A stretch of 56,955 bases of DNA from contig CAZTOW010000060.1 of assembly GCA_964615375.1 (NCBI GenBank), positions 1 to 56,955 of the forward strand, read 5' to 3'. A model generated the notes under the pieces. That model made no database searches and was not told the origin of the DNA. It saw only the letters and a list, made by a program, of their open reading frames with translations. This DNA is from CAZKWG01 sp964615375 (GTDB taxonomy: Bacteria > Myxococcota_A > UBA796 > CAZKWG01). Positions 9,358-17,960 of the stretch are shown in pieces; position 1 is the first letter of the stretch, and the number at the start of each line of letters is the position of its first letter. A program made the position numbers and the translations under genes.

Positions 9358-9403
9358 GGAACATCCTTTCGGGTTCGCGCGCCAGAGGTACACAGGGGAA
9401 CAT
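9358..9403 (+). repeat. Two GGAACAT motifs upstream of the kinase operon
   Basis: GGAACAT occurs at 9358-9364 (CAACACCGGAACATCC) and 9397-9403 (CACAGGGGAACATCG). The flanks resemble the GGGACAT sites at 15734-15813 upstream of the lipid operon. A TAGCGT at 9409-9414 could be the -10 of the gene at 9443. They may be binding sites or relics of a mobile-element end. Confidence 0.4.
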
Positions 9404-9442
9404 CGTGGTAGCGTTCCTCGTTCGATCTCGCCGTGAGGCCCC

Positions 9443-10303
9443 ATGCCCATCCCCGGAATCTTCCCGCCGCCTCTGCCCTGCGAGACCCCCGTGGCCAGCG
9501 TCGCCGCCGAGCTCCACGCGGCGCTCGACGCCTACGCCGCCTCTCCTCCTGACCTGGCGCGCTTCTACGGGTCCGCGGCGCGGGTGTCGGCGGGCCTGGG
9601 CTGTCTGAGCGGCGTCCTGCCCCGTGAGGCCGTGGCCCAGCTCTACGAGGTGCAGGCGATCCTGGCCTATGTGCAGAAGGATCCAGAGGTGTCCACCGCG
9701 CTTCTGCGGGGCGCTCGGGCGGTGGGGGGGACCCTGCCTGCGAAGATCTCCGCCAACACCCCGAAGCTGGCGGAGCTCGACCGCGCAGCCCAGGCCGAGG
9801 GCGCGGCGCCGACACCCGTGGCGCCTCCGCCCGGCCTCAGCCTGTGGGTGGACGGCGCGGCGTCGTCCAGCCTTCCCACGGATCGGCCCTATCTGCTGCA
9901 GGTGCTCTGGGCGGACGGCGCGGTCCACTACACCGGCCTGCTCCCGACCGGCGCCACCCCGGAGCTGAGCCGGCTCGCACCGCCGGTAGCGCCTGAACCG
10001 GTGCTTGTACAAGTGCCGGTGGAGTCGCCCCCCTGTCCGCCCCTGCCGGCGACGCCCCGGCCCCGCCCCGCGCCCGGCCTCGTCGCCGGCGCGATCGGGA
10101 GCACCGCCACCGCCGCGGGCCTCTACGCGCTCGCGGCGCTGGCGAAGATCGAGATCAACGATCCGACGACCCCCACCAGCGAGCTGGGCGGCCTCGCGGC
10201 GCGGGCCAACACGATGCAGTGGGGCGCCATCGGCGTCGGCGCGGTGGCGGTGGGGCTGGACGTGACCGCCCTCATCGCCGCCTTCCGCGAGCCGGAGCGC
10301 TGA
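9443..10303 (+). CDS. Membrane protein of unknown function, partner of a Ser/Thr kinase
   Basis: A 286-residue protein that I do not recognise. It has a helical N-terminal region (about residues 1-120), a middle part with short beta-like segments, a Pro-rich linker around 180-205 and two hydrophobic segments near the C-terminus (about 209-232 and 254-280). There is no signal peptide. GAGG lies 6 nt before the ATG. The stop is one base before the ATG of the kinase gene, so the two are cotranscribed and probably translationally coupled. By inference it may be a membrane adaptor or substrate of that kinase. Confidence 0.75.
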   Translation: MPIPGIFPPPLPCETPVASVAAELHAALDAYAASPPDLARFYGSAARVSAGLGCLSGVLPREAVAQLYEVQAILAYVQKDPEVSTALLRGARAVGGTLPAKISANTPKLAELDRAAQAEGAAPTPVAPPPGLSLWVDGAASSSLPTDRPYLLQVLWADGAVHYTGLLPTGATPELSRLAPPVAPEPVLVQVPVESPPCPPLPATPRPRPAPGLVAGAIGSTATAAGLYALAALAKIEINDPTTPTSELGGLAARANTMQWGAIGVGAVAVGLDVTALIAAFREPER

Positions 10304-10304
10304 G

Positions 10305-11963
10305 ATGCCGCCCGTGACCGAGACCTCCGCCTCGCGCCGCCAGCTCCGCATCCTCGGGGCCATCGGGCGGGGCGGCTTCGGGACGGTCTACCTGGCGGAG
10401 GCCCTGTCCGCAGGTTTTCAGAAGCAGGTGGCGGTCAAGGTCGCCAACACCGGGGCCTTGGAGGGCGCCGCCGCGGCCCGCCTGCTCGACGAGGCCCGCC
10501 TGCTCGGGCTCGTGCGCCACTCGTCGATCGTGGCGGTCGAGGGGCTGATCCTGCTGGACGGCCAGCCGGCGATGGTGATGGAATACATCCGGGGCGTATC
10601 TCTCGCGCGCCTGGCCGAGCACGGCCCGGTGCCGCCGCGGGTCGCGCTGGCGATCGTGCGGGAGCTGGCGAGCGCCCTGCACGCCGCGTGGAGCACACCG
10701 GGCCCCGACGGCCAGCCGCTGAGTCTGGTGCACCGGGACATCAAGCCCGCCAACATCCTGCTGACCGCCCAGGGCGAGGTGAAGCTGCTGGACTTTGGCC
10801 TGGCCCGCGCCGACGTGGGGTCGCGCAACGCGCTGACCTCCCTGGGCGTGGTGGCGGGCACCGCGGAGTACCTGGCGCCCGAGCGCACCGAGACCGGCGG
10901 GTTCGGGCCCGCGGCCGACATCTACGCGTTGGGCGCCGTGCTCTACGAGCTCATCCGCGGTGAGCCCCTGGGCCAGCTCCGCGGCAACCCGCGCCAGTTC
11001 GAGCGCACCCTGGACGGTCGGCTGAACCTGCTGGCGGCCCGGGTGGGCGTCGACAGCCCCATCCTGGCGCTGGTCGAGAACATGCTGGCGTACAAAGCGG
11101 AGGCGCGCCCCTCGGCCCGCGAGGTCCGGCGGGACTGCGACCGGCTGCACGACGCCATGGAGGGCGAGCGCCTGCTGGACTGGGCCGAGGACCTCGTCCC
11201 CCAGCTCCTCGACGCCGGCGACCAGCCCACGGCGGACCCCCGGGCGGGGCGTATGTTCTCGGGCGAGCCTCTCAGCCTGGACGCGCCGACCCTTTTGGCC
11301 CAGCAGATCCCCATCGAGGAGCCCACGGATCTGAACGAGGTGGCCCTCGAGGAGCCCGGCGTCTCAGAGGGGCTCCTCAGCCCGGCCCCGGCCGCGCCCG
11401 CCCCGGCCATCGCCGAGGCCCCGGCCGCGCCGAGACCCATCCGTCGGGTCCTCGCCTGGGTGAGCGGGATGAGCGCGGTGCTGCTGGCGCTCACTACGCT
11501 GGTCACCCAGTGGCACGCACTGGTCGGGGCGCTTACAGGCGCAGGGCCCGGCGCGGTCGCAGATCAGCCTGCGCTGGCGAACGAACCCAAGGCGGTTGAG
11601 TCAGCATCAGCTACCGCCTCCCCGCCGCCCGCCGCCGTCGCGCCGGAGCCCAGCGCGCCCGCCGCCGCCGCGCCGGAGCCCAGCGCGCCCGCCGCCCTCC
11701 CACCCACAACACCCGCGCCGGCCGCCCGGGCGGGCGTGTCTGTGCGTGGTCAGGCCACCCAGGTCACATTCTCCCAGGGCGGGAAGGTCGTGGCCCGAGC
11801 TCAGCCTGGGGCGTCCGCCAGCCTCGACGCCGGGGCCTACGTCGTCTCCGCCAGCTTCGAGGACACGGGCCTGTCTCTCTTCAAGATCGGCCGCGTGGAC
11901 CTGGCCCCGGGAAGCCGCGTCACGATCACCTGCCAGGAGGTCGAGCACACCTGCTCCTGGTGA
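10305..11963 (+). CDS. Membrane-anchored eukaryotic-type Ser/Thr protein kinase
   Basis: A 552-residue kinase. The P-loop is GRGGFG (21-26), the ATP lysine is in VAVKV (K45), the catalytic loop is HRDIKPAN and the magnesium loop is DFGLAR. The activation-segment end reads GTAEYLAPE. After the kinase domain (to about 280) come an acidic/Pro linker and a transmembrane segment at about 380-405. A Pro/Ala stretch follows with a 30-bp direct repeat (11641-11696), then an outer C-terminal domain of about 80 residues resembling PEGA-type beta modules. The layout is that of a receptor kinase. It is the second gene of an operon with the membrane protein at 9443. Confidence 0.93.
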   Translation: MPPVTETSASRRQLRILGAIGRGGFGTVYLAEALSAGFQKQVAVKVANTGALEGAAAARLLDEARLLGLVRHSSIVAVEGLILLDGQPAMVMEYIRGVSLARLAEHGPVPPRVALAIVRELASALHAAWSTPGPDGQPLSLVHRDIKPANILLTAQGEVKLLDFGLARADVGSRNALTSLGVVAGTAEYLAPERTETGGFGPAADIYALGAVLYELIRGEPLGQLRGNPRQFERTLDGRLNLLAARVGVDSPILALVENMLAYKAEARPSAREVRRDCDRLHDAMEGERLLDWAEDLVPQLLDAGDQPTADPRAGRMFSGEPLSLDAPTLLAQQIPIEEPTDLNEVALEEPGVSEGLLSPAPAAPAPAIAEAPAAPRPIRRVLAWVSGMSAVLLALTTLVTQWHALVGALTGAGPGAVADQPALANEPKAVESASATASPPPAAVAPEPSAPAAAAPEPSAPAALPPTTPAPAARAGVSVRGQATQVTFSQGGKVVARAQPGASASLDAGAYVVSASFEDTGLSLFKIGRVDLAPGSRVTITCQEVEHTCSW

Positions 11964-12086
11964 GACCGCGTCTTGGCGACGCAGCAGCATCGCCCAGGCC
12001 AGCTGCAGGAACCAACGGAAGCTGGCGGCGCCCCCTGGCCGCTCCCGCTGGACCGGACCGCCGAGAACGCGCTAAAACACCGCCCC

Positions 12087-15000
12087 GTGCACATCCTCCT
12101 GACGCTCCTGCTGCTGTTCGCGCCCCTCGCGCGGGCGAAGACCTCGACGCAATTACCCGGCTCGGGCCTCATCCTGGATCGGTGGACCACCGAGGACGGC
12201 CTGCCGCTGAACCACGTCATCGACGTCGCGGTGGATCCGAGGGGCTTCGTCTGGCTGGCCACGCTGGACGGCCTGGTCCGTTTCGACGGGGCCCATTTCC
12301 GCGTCTACCGCCGCTCCGAGCTGCCGGAGCTGCCCAGCAACCGCCTGGTGAGCGTGGGCTTCGGCGCCGACGCGAACCCCTGGGTCGTGACCGAGGAGGG
12401 GGATCTGGTCCGCCTGGAGGGCGACCAGGTGAAGGTCTGGCGGCGGAACGCGGAGGGGCTCGGCTACGGGCTCCTGTTTCGCGCCGAGGGGCAGCTCTGG
12501 GTGCGGTCGATGAGCGGCGTGGTCCGCCTGGACACCGCGCCCGTGTCCGTGCAGGACCCTCCAGACGAGCCACCGCACAACGTGGGGAGCGGCCCCACGC
12601 TCGACCTGCCGATCGACTTCCGCGTTCGGAGGAGGACCCTGGCGCCCGACGGCAGCCTGTGGATCGCCACGGACGGCCAGGGCCTGCTCCACGCCCGCGC
12701 CCCGCTGGTGAGCACCGTGGGCGCCGACCAGGGCGTGATCTCGACGGTGTTGGAGGACGGGGCGGGGCAGGTCTGGGCGAGAGGGCGCTGGGGCGAGCTC
12801 TTCCGGGTCGAGGGCGACGCCCTGATCCCCTGGCGGGCGCCGGACCTGTCCATGGAGCGCGGCCTCGCCAGCATGATGGCCGGACCCGGGGGCGCCCTGT
12901 GGCTGGCCACGCCGATGGGCGTGTGCGCGCTCACCGGCGACACCTGCGCGCCCGTAGACCCCGCGCGCTGGCGCCTGCACGGCGAAGACGGCCGCGCGAT
13001 GCTGAGCGCCAGCGACGGCCGGGTGTGGATCGGCCGCGAGGACGGGGTGGCCGTCGGGGAGCGCGACGGCGCGGGCTGGCGCTGGCGGACGATGCCCCAG
13101 CCCGAGGGCGCGCCGGTCAGCGCGACGACGCACCTGGTCGAGGCGCCGGACGGCGCGGTCTGGGCGGCGACCCTGGGGACGGGCGTGATCCGCTACGGGC
13201 GCGACGGCAGCCAGGGCTGGACCATGGCGAGCGGCCTGTCCAGCGACCGGATCCGCGCCCTGTGGATCTCGAAGGAGGGCGTCGTCTGGGCGGGCACCGA
13301 GGACGCCGGCCTGTGCCGCCTGACCCGCGCCGAGGACCACGCGCGGTGCCTCAGCACGCGAGAAGGCCTGTTCGACGACAGCATCCACAGCCTGCAGCCG
13401 GACCGCCAGGGTCGGCTCTGGATGAGCACGAACCGCGGAATCTTTTATGTTCTGTTGTCTGAACTCGAAGCATTCTTCGGGGGAGCGCGGCCCAGCGTCG
13501 TCAGCCTGGGCTTCGACGAGCGCGACGGCATGGTCAACCGGGAGGCCAACGGCGCCATGGCGCCCGCGGGCGCCACGGATCGGTCGGGGCGCGTCTGGTT
13601 CCCGACCCAGGCCGGCCTCGCGCGGATCGATCCCGACCGGATCCCGACCCCCGCGCCGCCGGTCGTGATCCTCGAGTCCGTCCGGGTCAACGGGGCGCCC
13701 ATGGCCCTGGACGGCGCGCTGGTCCTGTCGTCCGACCAGCGCACGCTGAGCCTGGCCTGGACCAGCCCCGAGATCACCTGGCCCGAGCAGCTCCGCTTCC
13801 GCTACCGCCTGGTGGGCCTCGACCCCGACTGGCGCGGCCTCGACACCGCCCGCGAGGCCACCTGGAACAGCCTCCCCCCAGGCGATCTGCGCTTCGAGGT
13901 CCAGGCCTGCCTGGGCGGCACCTGGGGCCCGGTCGCGGCGCTCACCCTGGACCGCCAGCCGGCGTTCACGGAGACCCGCGCCTTCCCGCTCTCGCTGGTC
14001 CTGGGCGGGCTGGCGGTGGGAGTCCTCGCCCTGGTGGGGCAGCGGGTCCGGGCCCGACGCCGGGAGGAGGAGCTCGAGGCCCTGATCTTCGCCCGCACCT
14101 CCGATCTGGCGCGGACCAACCGGGCGCTGACCGAGCAGAGCGCCCGCCTCGCCGAGGTGGACGCCCTGCGGAAGCGCCTCATCGCCGACCTCTCCCACGA
14201 GCTGCGCACGCCGCTCACGCTGATCACGGGGCCGCTCGAGGAGCTGGCCGCCTCCGGGGGCGTGCCGCCCGGGCCCGGCCGCGAGACCCTGAGCGTCGCG
14301 CTGCACAACACGGCGCGGCTGGAGGCCCTGGTGGACCAGCTGCTGGACCTGGCCCGGCTGGAGAGCGGCAAGATCCTGCTCCGGGTCCGGCGCCGCGATC
14401 TGAGCGGCTTCATCCGGCGGGTGGGCACCCGCTTCGAGCCCGAGTGCGCCCGCCGTCGGCTGACGCTCCGCTTCGACCTCCCCGAGTCCGGCGCCGAGCT
14501 CTACTTCGACGCCGATCTGCTGGACAAGGTGCTGAGCAACCTGCTCGGCAACGCCCTCAAGTTCACGCCCGACGGCGGCGAGATCACGGCGCGGCTGGAG
14601 ATCCCCGGAGACGACGGCCCGGCCCGGGTCGAGGTCAACGACACGGGCATCGGCGTGCCCATCGCCCTGCGCGGCCGCCTGTTCGAGCGCTTCGTGCAGG
14701 GAGAGAGCGGGGACACGCGCCGCTTCGAGGGCGTGGGCATCGGCCTGGCGCTGGCCCACGATCTCGTGGCGCTGCACGGGGGCGAGATCGGGGTCGAGGC
14801 CCAGCCCGAGGGGCCCGGCAGCCGCTTCTGGTTCACCCTGCCGCGCGGGGTGGATCACCTGGCCCCCGAAGACCTCCAGCTCGGCGACGACCCGAGCTCG
14901 CCCGTGACCCCGCTCCCGCCGCTCGCGCCGCCCGAGCCCGGGCCCGACGAGGGCGAGCGCCCCCGCGTCCTGGTGGTCGAGGATCACGCCGAGCTGCGCG

Positions 15001-15713
15001 ACTTCCTCGTCGCCCACCTTCGGCGCTTCTTCTCCGTGCGCGCCGCCGCCAGCGGCCCCGAGGCTCTGGCCCTGGCGACCGCGGACCCGCCCGCCGTCAT
15101 CGTCAGCGACGTGATGATGCCGGGCATGGACGGGCTCGAGCTGTGCCGGCAGGTGCGGGCGCAGCCTGCGCTGCGCGCGGTGCCCATCCTGCTGGCCAGC
15201 GCGAAGGTCACCGAGGATGACCGGGTGGCGGGCCTCGAGCTCGCCGACGACTACCTGAGCAAGCCCCTGCGCATGCGGGAGCTGGTGGCGCGGATCCAGC
15301 GGTGGGTGGCCCGCGGCACCCCAACGGGCCCGGCACCCGCCGACCCCTCGGGCCCTCCCGACGCGCGCGAGGGGCTGGGGCAGGTCGACCGGGACCAGAT
15401 CGCGAAGATCGAGGCCACCGTCGCCGCGCGCCTCGCCGACCCGAACTTCGGCGTCGAGGAGATGGCGAGGGCCCTGGCGTTCAGCCGCCGCCAGCTCCTG
15501 CGCGAGGTGCAGCGCCTCACCGGCCAGAGCCCCAGCGACCTGCTGCGCGCCCGCCGCATGGAGGAGGGCCGCCGCCTGCTGGAGACCGGCGCGGTGAGCA
15601 CCGTGAGCGAGGCCGCCGACCGCGTCGGCCTGAGCCTGGCGTACTTCTCCCGGACCTACTCGGCGTGGTTCGGGGCCAACCCGAGCGAGGCGCTGAGGCG
15701 GACGCGGGACTGA
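12087..15713 (+). CDS. Hybrid two-component system regulator (periplasmic propeller, histidine kinase, receiver, AraC HTH)
   Basis: A 1208-residue one-polypeptide signalling protein. The N-terminal hydrophobic leader from GTG 12087 ends near ARA (a TTG at 11973 would precede it with an unlikely extension). Next are reg_prop propeller repeats (SGLSSDRIRALW and similar) and a Y_Y_Y domain (RYRLVGLDPDW), then a transmembrane segment at about 632-652. The kinase core has an H-box (DLSHELRTP, H704), an N-box (NLLGNALKF) and G-boxes (DTGIGVP, GVGIGLALA). A receiver domain has phosphoacceptor D1008 (VSDVMMPGMDG), Ser at the usual Thr position and a conserved SKP lysine. The last 100 residues are an AraC-type double HTH. 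HTCS proteins usually sense extracytoplasmic ligands and control neighbouring operons. Here a repeat array and a lipid operon lie just downstream. Confidence 0.95.
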   Translation: MHILLTLLLLFAPLARAKTSTQLPGSGLILDRWTTEDGLPLNHVIDVAVDPRGFVWLATLDGLVRFDGAHFRVYRRSELPELPSNRLVSVGFGADANPWVVTEEGDLVRLEGDQVKVWRRNAEGLGYGLLFRAEGQLWVRSMSGVVRLDTAPVSVQDPPDEPPHNVGSGPTLDLPIDFRVRRRTLAPDGSLWIATDGQGLLHARAPLVSTVGADQGVISTVLEDGAGQVWARGRWGELFRVEGDALIPWRAPDLSMERGLASMMAGPGGALWLATPMGVCALTGDTCAPVDPARWRLHGEDGRAMLSASDGRVWIGREDGVAVGERDGAGWRWRTMPQPEGAPVSATTHLVEAPDGAVWAATLGTGVIRYGRDGSQGWTMASGLSSDRIRALWISKEGVVWAGTEDAGLCRLTRAEDHARCLSTREGLFDDSIHSLQPDRQGRLWMSTNRGIFYVLLSELEAFFGGARPSVVSLGFDERDGMVNREANGAMAPAGATDRSGRVWFPTQAGLARIDPDRIPTPAPPVVILESVRVNGAPMALDGALVLSSDQRTLSLAWTSPEITWPEQLRFRYRLVGLDPDWRGLDTAREATWNSLPPGDLRFEVQACLGGTWGPVAALTLDRQPAFTETRAFPLSLVLGGLAVGVLALVGQRVRARRREEELEALIFARTSDLARTNRALTEQSARLAEVDALRKRLIADLSHELRTPLTLITGPLEELAASGGVPPGPGRETLSVALHNTARLEALVDQLLDLARLESGKILLRVRRRDLSGFIRRVGTRFEPECARRRLTLRFDLPESGAELYFDADLLDKVLSNLLGNALKFTPDGGEITARLEIPGDDGPARVEVNDTGIGVPIALRGRLFERFVQGESGDTRRFEGVGIGLALAHDLVALHGGEIGVEAQPEGPGSRFWFTLPRGVDHLAPEDLQLGDDPSSPVTPLPPLAPPEPGPDEGERPRVLVVEDHAELRDFLVAHLRRFFSVRAAASGPEALALATADPPAVIVSDVMMPGMDGLELCRQVRAQPALRAVPILLASAKVTEDDRVAGLELADDYLSKPLRMRELVARIQRWVARGTPTGPAPADPSGPPDAREGLGQVDRDQIAKIEATVAARLADPNFGVEEMARALAFSRRQLLREVQRLTGQSPSDLLRARRMEEGRRLLETGAVSTVSEAADRVGLSLAYFSRTYSAWFGANPSEALRRTRD

Positions 15714-15728
15714 TCGCGGCGCCTTGTC

Positions 15729-15832
15729 GCGCCGGGACATCGCGTTGACGCACGGGGACATGAGGTGCCCCGCCGTGTGCGCGCCGGGACATCGTGTTGA
15801 CGCACGGGGACATCACGCGCCACGCCGTGTTT
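15729..15832 (+). promoter_or_regulatory. 52-bp tandem repeat with four helically phased GGGACAT sites (candidate operator)
   Basis: Two 52-bp units start at 15729 and 15781; their first 33 bases differ at one position. GGGACAT occurs at 15734, 15755, 15786 and 15807, giving spacings of 21, 31 and 21 bp, close to 2, 3 and 2 helical turns. The array fills the gap between the HTCS gene and the ACP start. It may be a binding array for an AraC-type regulator or a degenerate transposon end. Confidence 0.55.
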
Positions 15833-15894
15833 ACGCCGATTGAAGGTTGGTTAACTCTCCGAACGAACGCAGCCTTCGCCGCAAGGGAGAGCCC

Positions 15895-16170
15895 ATGTAC
15901 CCACACGTCAACGAGGTCTCGGACCGCATCATCGCGCACGTCGAACAGCGGCTCGGCCGCCCCGTGAGGGGCCCGGTCACGCCCAGCTCGAGCCTGGCGG
16001 CGGACCTGAACCTGGACTCGATGGAGAGCCTGAACCTGCTCTCCGAGCTGGAGGACCACTACGGCGTCACCCTGCCCGTACAGATGTTTCAGCGCGCCCG
16101 CACGCTGGGCGACGTGGCGCGCGGCGTGGCGGAGGCGCTGCAGTCGTGCGCGGGGAGGGCGAGCCGATGA
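15895..16170 (+). CDS. Acyl carrier protein (first gene of lipid operon, AcpR-like role)
   Basis: A 91-residue acyl carrier protein. The start at 15895 follows an AAGGGAGA site at 15883-15890. The phosphopantetheine attachment motif is LDSMES with Ser42, followed by the usual helix (LNLLSELEDHYGV). Its stop overlaps the next start as ATGA at 16167-16170. In Caulobacter a dedicated ACP carries the acyl chain to serine palmitoyltransferase. Heading an operon with an acyl-AMP ligase and an alpha-oxoamine synthase suggests the same role here. The upstream 52-bp repeats probably regulate the operon. Confidence 0.9.
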   Translation: MYPHVNEVSDRIIAHVEQRLGRPVRGPVTPSSSLAADLNLDSMESLNLLSELEDHYGVTLPVQMFQRARTLGDVARGVAEALQSCAGRASR

Positions 16171-17960
16171 CCCTGGCGCCCACCCTCACCGCCGCCCTGG
16201 ATCAGGCGGCCGAACGCGATGATCTGGGCTTCACCCACATCAGCGACGAGGGGCCCTCCCGGCCCGTCTCCTACGCCGCGCTGGCGAGCCGGGCGCGTCG
16301 GGTGGCCGCGGCGCTCCAGGCCGCCGGCCTCCGCCAGGGCGACCGCGTGGCCCTGATCCTGCCCGACTCGGTGGAGTTCATCGACACGATCTTCGGCTGC
16401 ATGGCGGCCGGGATCATCGCGGTGCCCATGTACCCGCCCCTGAATCTGGCCCAGCTTCAGGTCTGGCTCTCGGGCTGCGCGCACACGCTCCGGTCCGCGG
16501 GCTGCGCGCTGATGGTCACCGACGCGGCCGTGCGCCCCCTCCTGGGCACGCTCATGAGCGCCGCGCCGAGCCTGCGCGGCGTCGAGACCCTGGCCACCCT
16601 GCTGGACCGCGTCGCCCCCGACGCCAGACCGCGGGCGCCGCGGATCACGCCGGACGACGTGGCCTTCCTCCAGTACACCTCGGGCAGCACGAGCCGCCCC
16701 AAGGGCGTGACGCTCACCCACGGCAACCTGGTGGCCAACACCGGCGCCATCGGCGTGGGCCTCGCCCTGAGCCGGCACGACCCGCGCCCCGGCGTGAGCT
16801 GGCTGCCGCTGTACCACGACATGGGGCTCATCGGCTGCGTCTTCACCCCGGTGGTGTACGCGATGGGCGGTGTGACGCTGATGTCGCCGCTCCTGTTCCT
16901 CAAGCGGCCGAGCCTCTGGCTGCGCCAGATCTCCGAGCGCCGGGCGGCCTTCACCTTCGCGCCGAACTTCGCCTACGGCCTGGCGAACGCGCGGGTCAAG
17001 GACAGCGAGATCGCCGGGCTCGACCTGTCCTGCCTGGTCGCGGCGGGCTGCGGCGCCGAGCCCATCCAGCGCGCCACCCTGCAAGCCTTCGCCGACCGCT
17101 ACGCGCCCTACGGCTTCCGGCGCCGGGCCTTCCTGCCCTGTTACGGCATGGCCGAGCACAGCCTGGCCGTGACCTTCGTGGGCTTGGAGGACGATCTCCG
17201 CGCGGATCGCGTGGCCCCGTCCGCCCTCGCGCGGGGCCGGGCCCAGGCACCCGAGGGCGAGGCCGCCCTGGACGTGGTGAGCTGCGGCAGGCCCTTCCCC
17301 GGCCACCAGATCCGGATCGTGGGCGAGGGCGGGGAGCGCCTGCCCGAGGGCGAGGTGGGCCAGATCCAGCTCTCGGGGCCGAGCGTCATGCGCGGCTACT
17401 GGGAGGACCCCGAGCGCACCGCCGCGGTGCTCCAGGACGGCTGGTTGAGCACGGGCGACCTGGGCTACCTCAAGGACGGCGAGCTCTACGTCACCGGCCG
17501 GATCAAGGACCTCATCATCGTCAACGGCCGGAACTTCTACCCCACGGACCTGGAGTGGCAGGCCAGCCTGGTGCCCGGCGTGCGGCGCGGCAACGTGGTG
17601 GCCTTCGGCGTCCAGGACGCGCGCCTGGGGAGGGAGCGGGTCGTGCTGGCGGTGGAGTGCCGCGAGCTTCACCGCGCCGACGAGATCCGCGCCGCCGTCA
17701 CCGCCGCCGTGCTCGAGGCCCTGTCCCTGCGCCTGGACGAGGTGCTGCTGCTGGCGCCCGGCAGCCTGCCCAAGACCTCGAGCGGCAAGCTTCAGCGCGC
17801 CCGCACGGCCCAGCTCTACCAGGAGGGCACCCTGGGTCAGACCGGTACCGGGAAGCTGGGTGTAGCCCTTCAACTCGTAGCCTCACGCTGGGGCTACCTC
17901 AAGGCCGGCATGCGCCGGCGCGACCCTCAAAGCAAAGAGACCCGAGGCTCCGATGTCTGA
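16167..17960 (+). CDS. Fatty acyl-AMP ligase / acyl-ACP synthetase (AasR-like)
   Basis: A 597-residue adenylating enzyme. The ATG at 16167 overlaps the ACP stop and has GGAGGG upstream. Motifs are QYTSGSTSRPKG from residue 169, the FAAL-typical SWLPLYHDMGLIG, CYGMAEHSLAVTF, STGDLGYL, GRIKDLIIVNGRNFYPTDLE and the C-terminal PKTSSGKLQR with K541. FAAL-type enzymes activate free fatty acids as acyl-AMP and load them onto an ACP rather than CoA. The gene directly upstream encodes such an ACP, so the pair should make acyl-ACP for the downstream oxoamine synthase. Its 3' end overlaps the next gene by 8 bp. Confidence 0.92.
   Translation: MTLAPTLTAALDQAAERDDLGFTHISDEGPSRPVSYAALASRARRVAAALQAAGLRQGDRVALILPDSVEFIDTIFGCMAAGIIAVPMYPPLNLAQLQVWLSGCAHTLRSAGCALMVTDAAVRPLLGTLMSAAPSLRGVETLATLLDRVAPDARPRAPRITPDDVAFLQYTSGSTSRPKGVTLTHGNLVANTGAIGVGLALSRHDPRPGVSWLPLYHDMGLIGCVFTPVVYAMGGVTLMSPLLFLKRPSLWLRQISERRAAFTFAPNFAYGLANARVKDSEIAGLDLSCLVAAGCGAEPIQRATLQAFADRYAPYGFRRRAFLPCYGMAEHSLAVTFVGLEDDLRADRVAPSALARGRAQAPEGEAALDVVSCGRPFPGHQIRIVGEGGERLPEGEVGQIQLSGPSVMRGYWEDPERTAAVLQDGWLSTGDLGYLKDGELYVTGRIKDLIIVNGRNFYPTDLEWQASLVPGVRRGNVVAFGVQDARLGRERVVLAVECRELHRADEIRAAVTAAVLEALSLRLDEVLLLAPGSLPKTSSGKLQRARTAQLYQEGTLGQTGTGKLGVALQLVASRWGYLKAGMRRRDPQSKETRGSDV

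Noticed and set aside
12153..15761. A 1200-codon open frame antisense to the HTCS gene
   Set aside because: Composition typical of an antisense shadow, without recognisable motifs; the plus strand carries complete kinase, receiver and AraC motifs.
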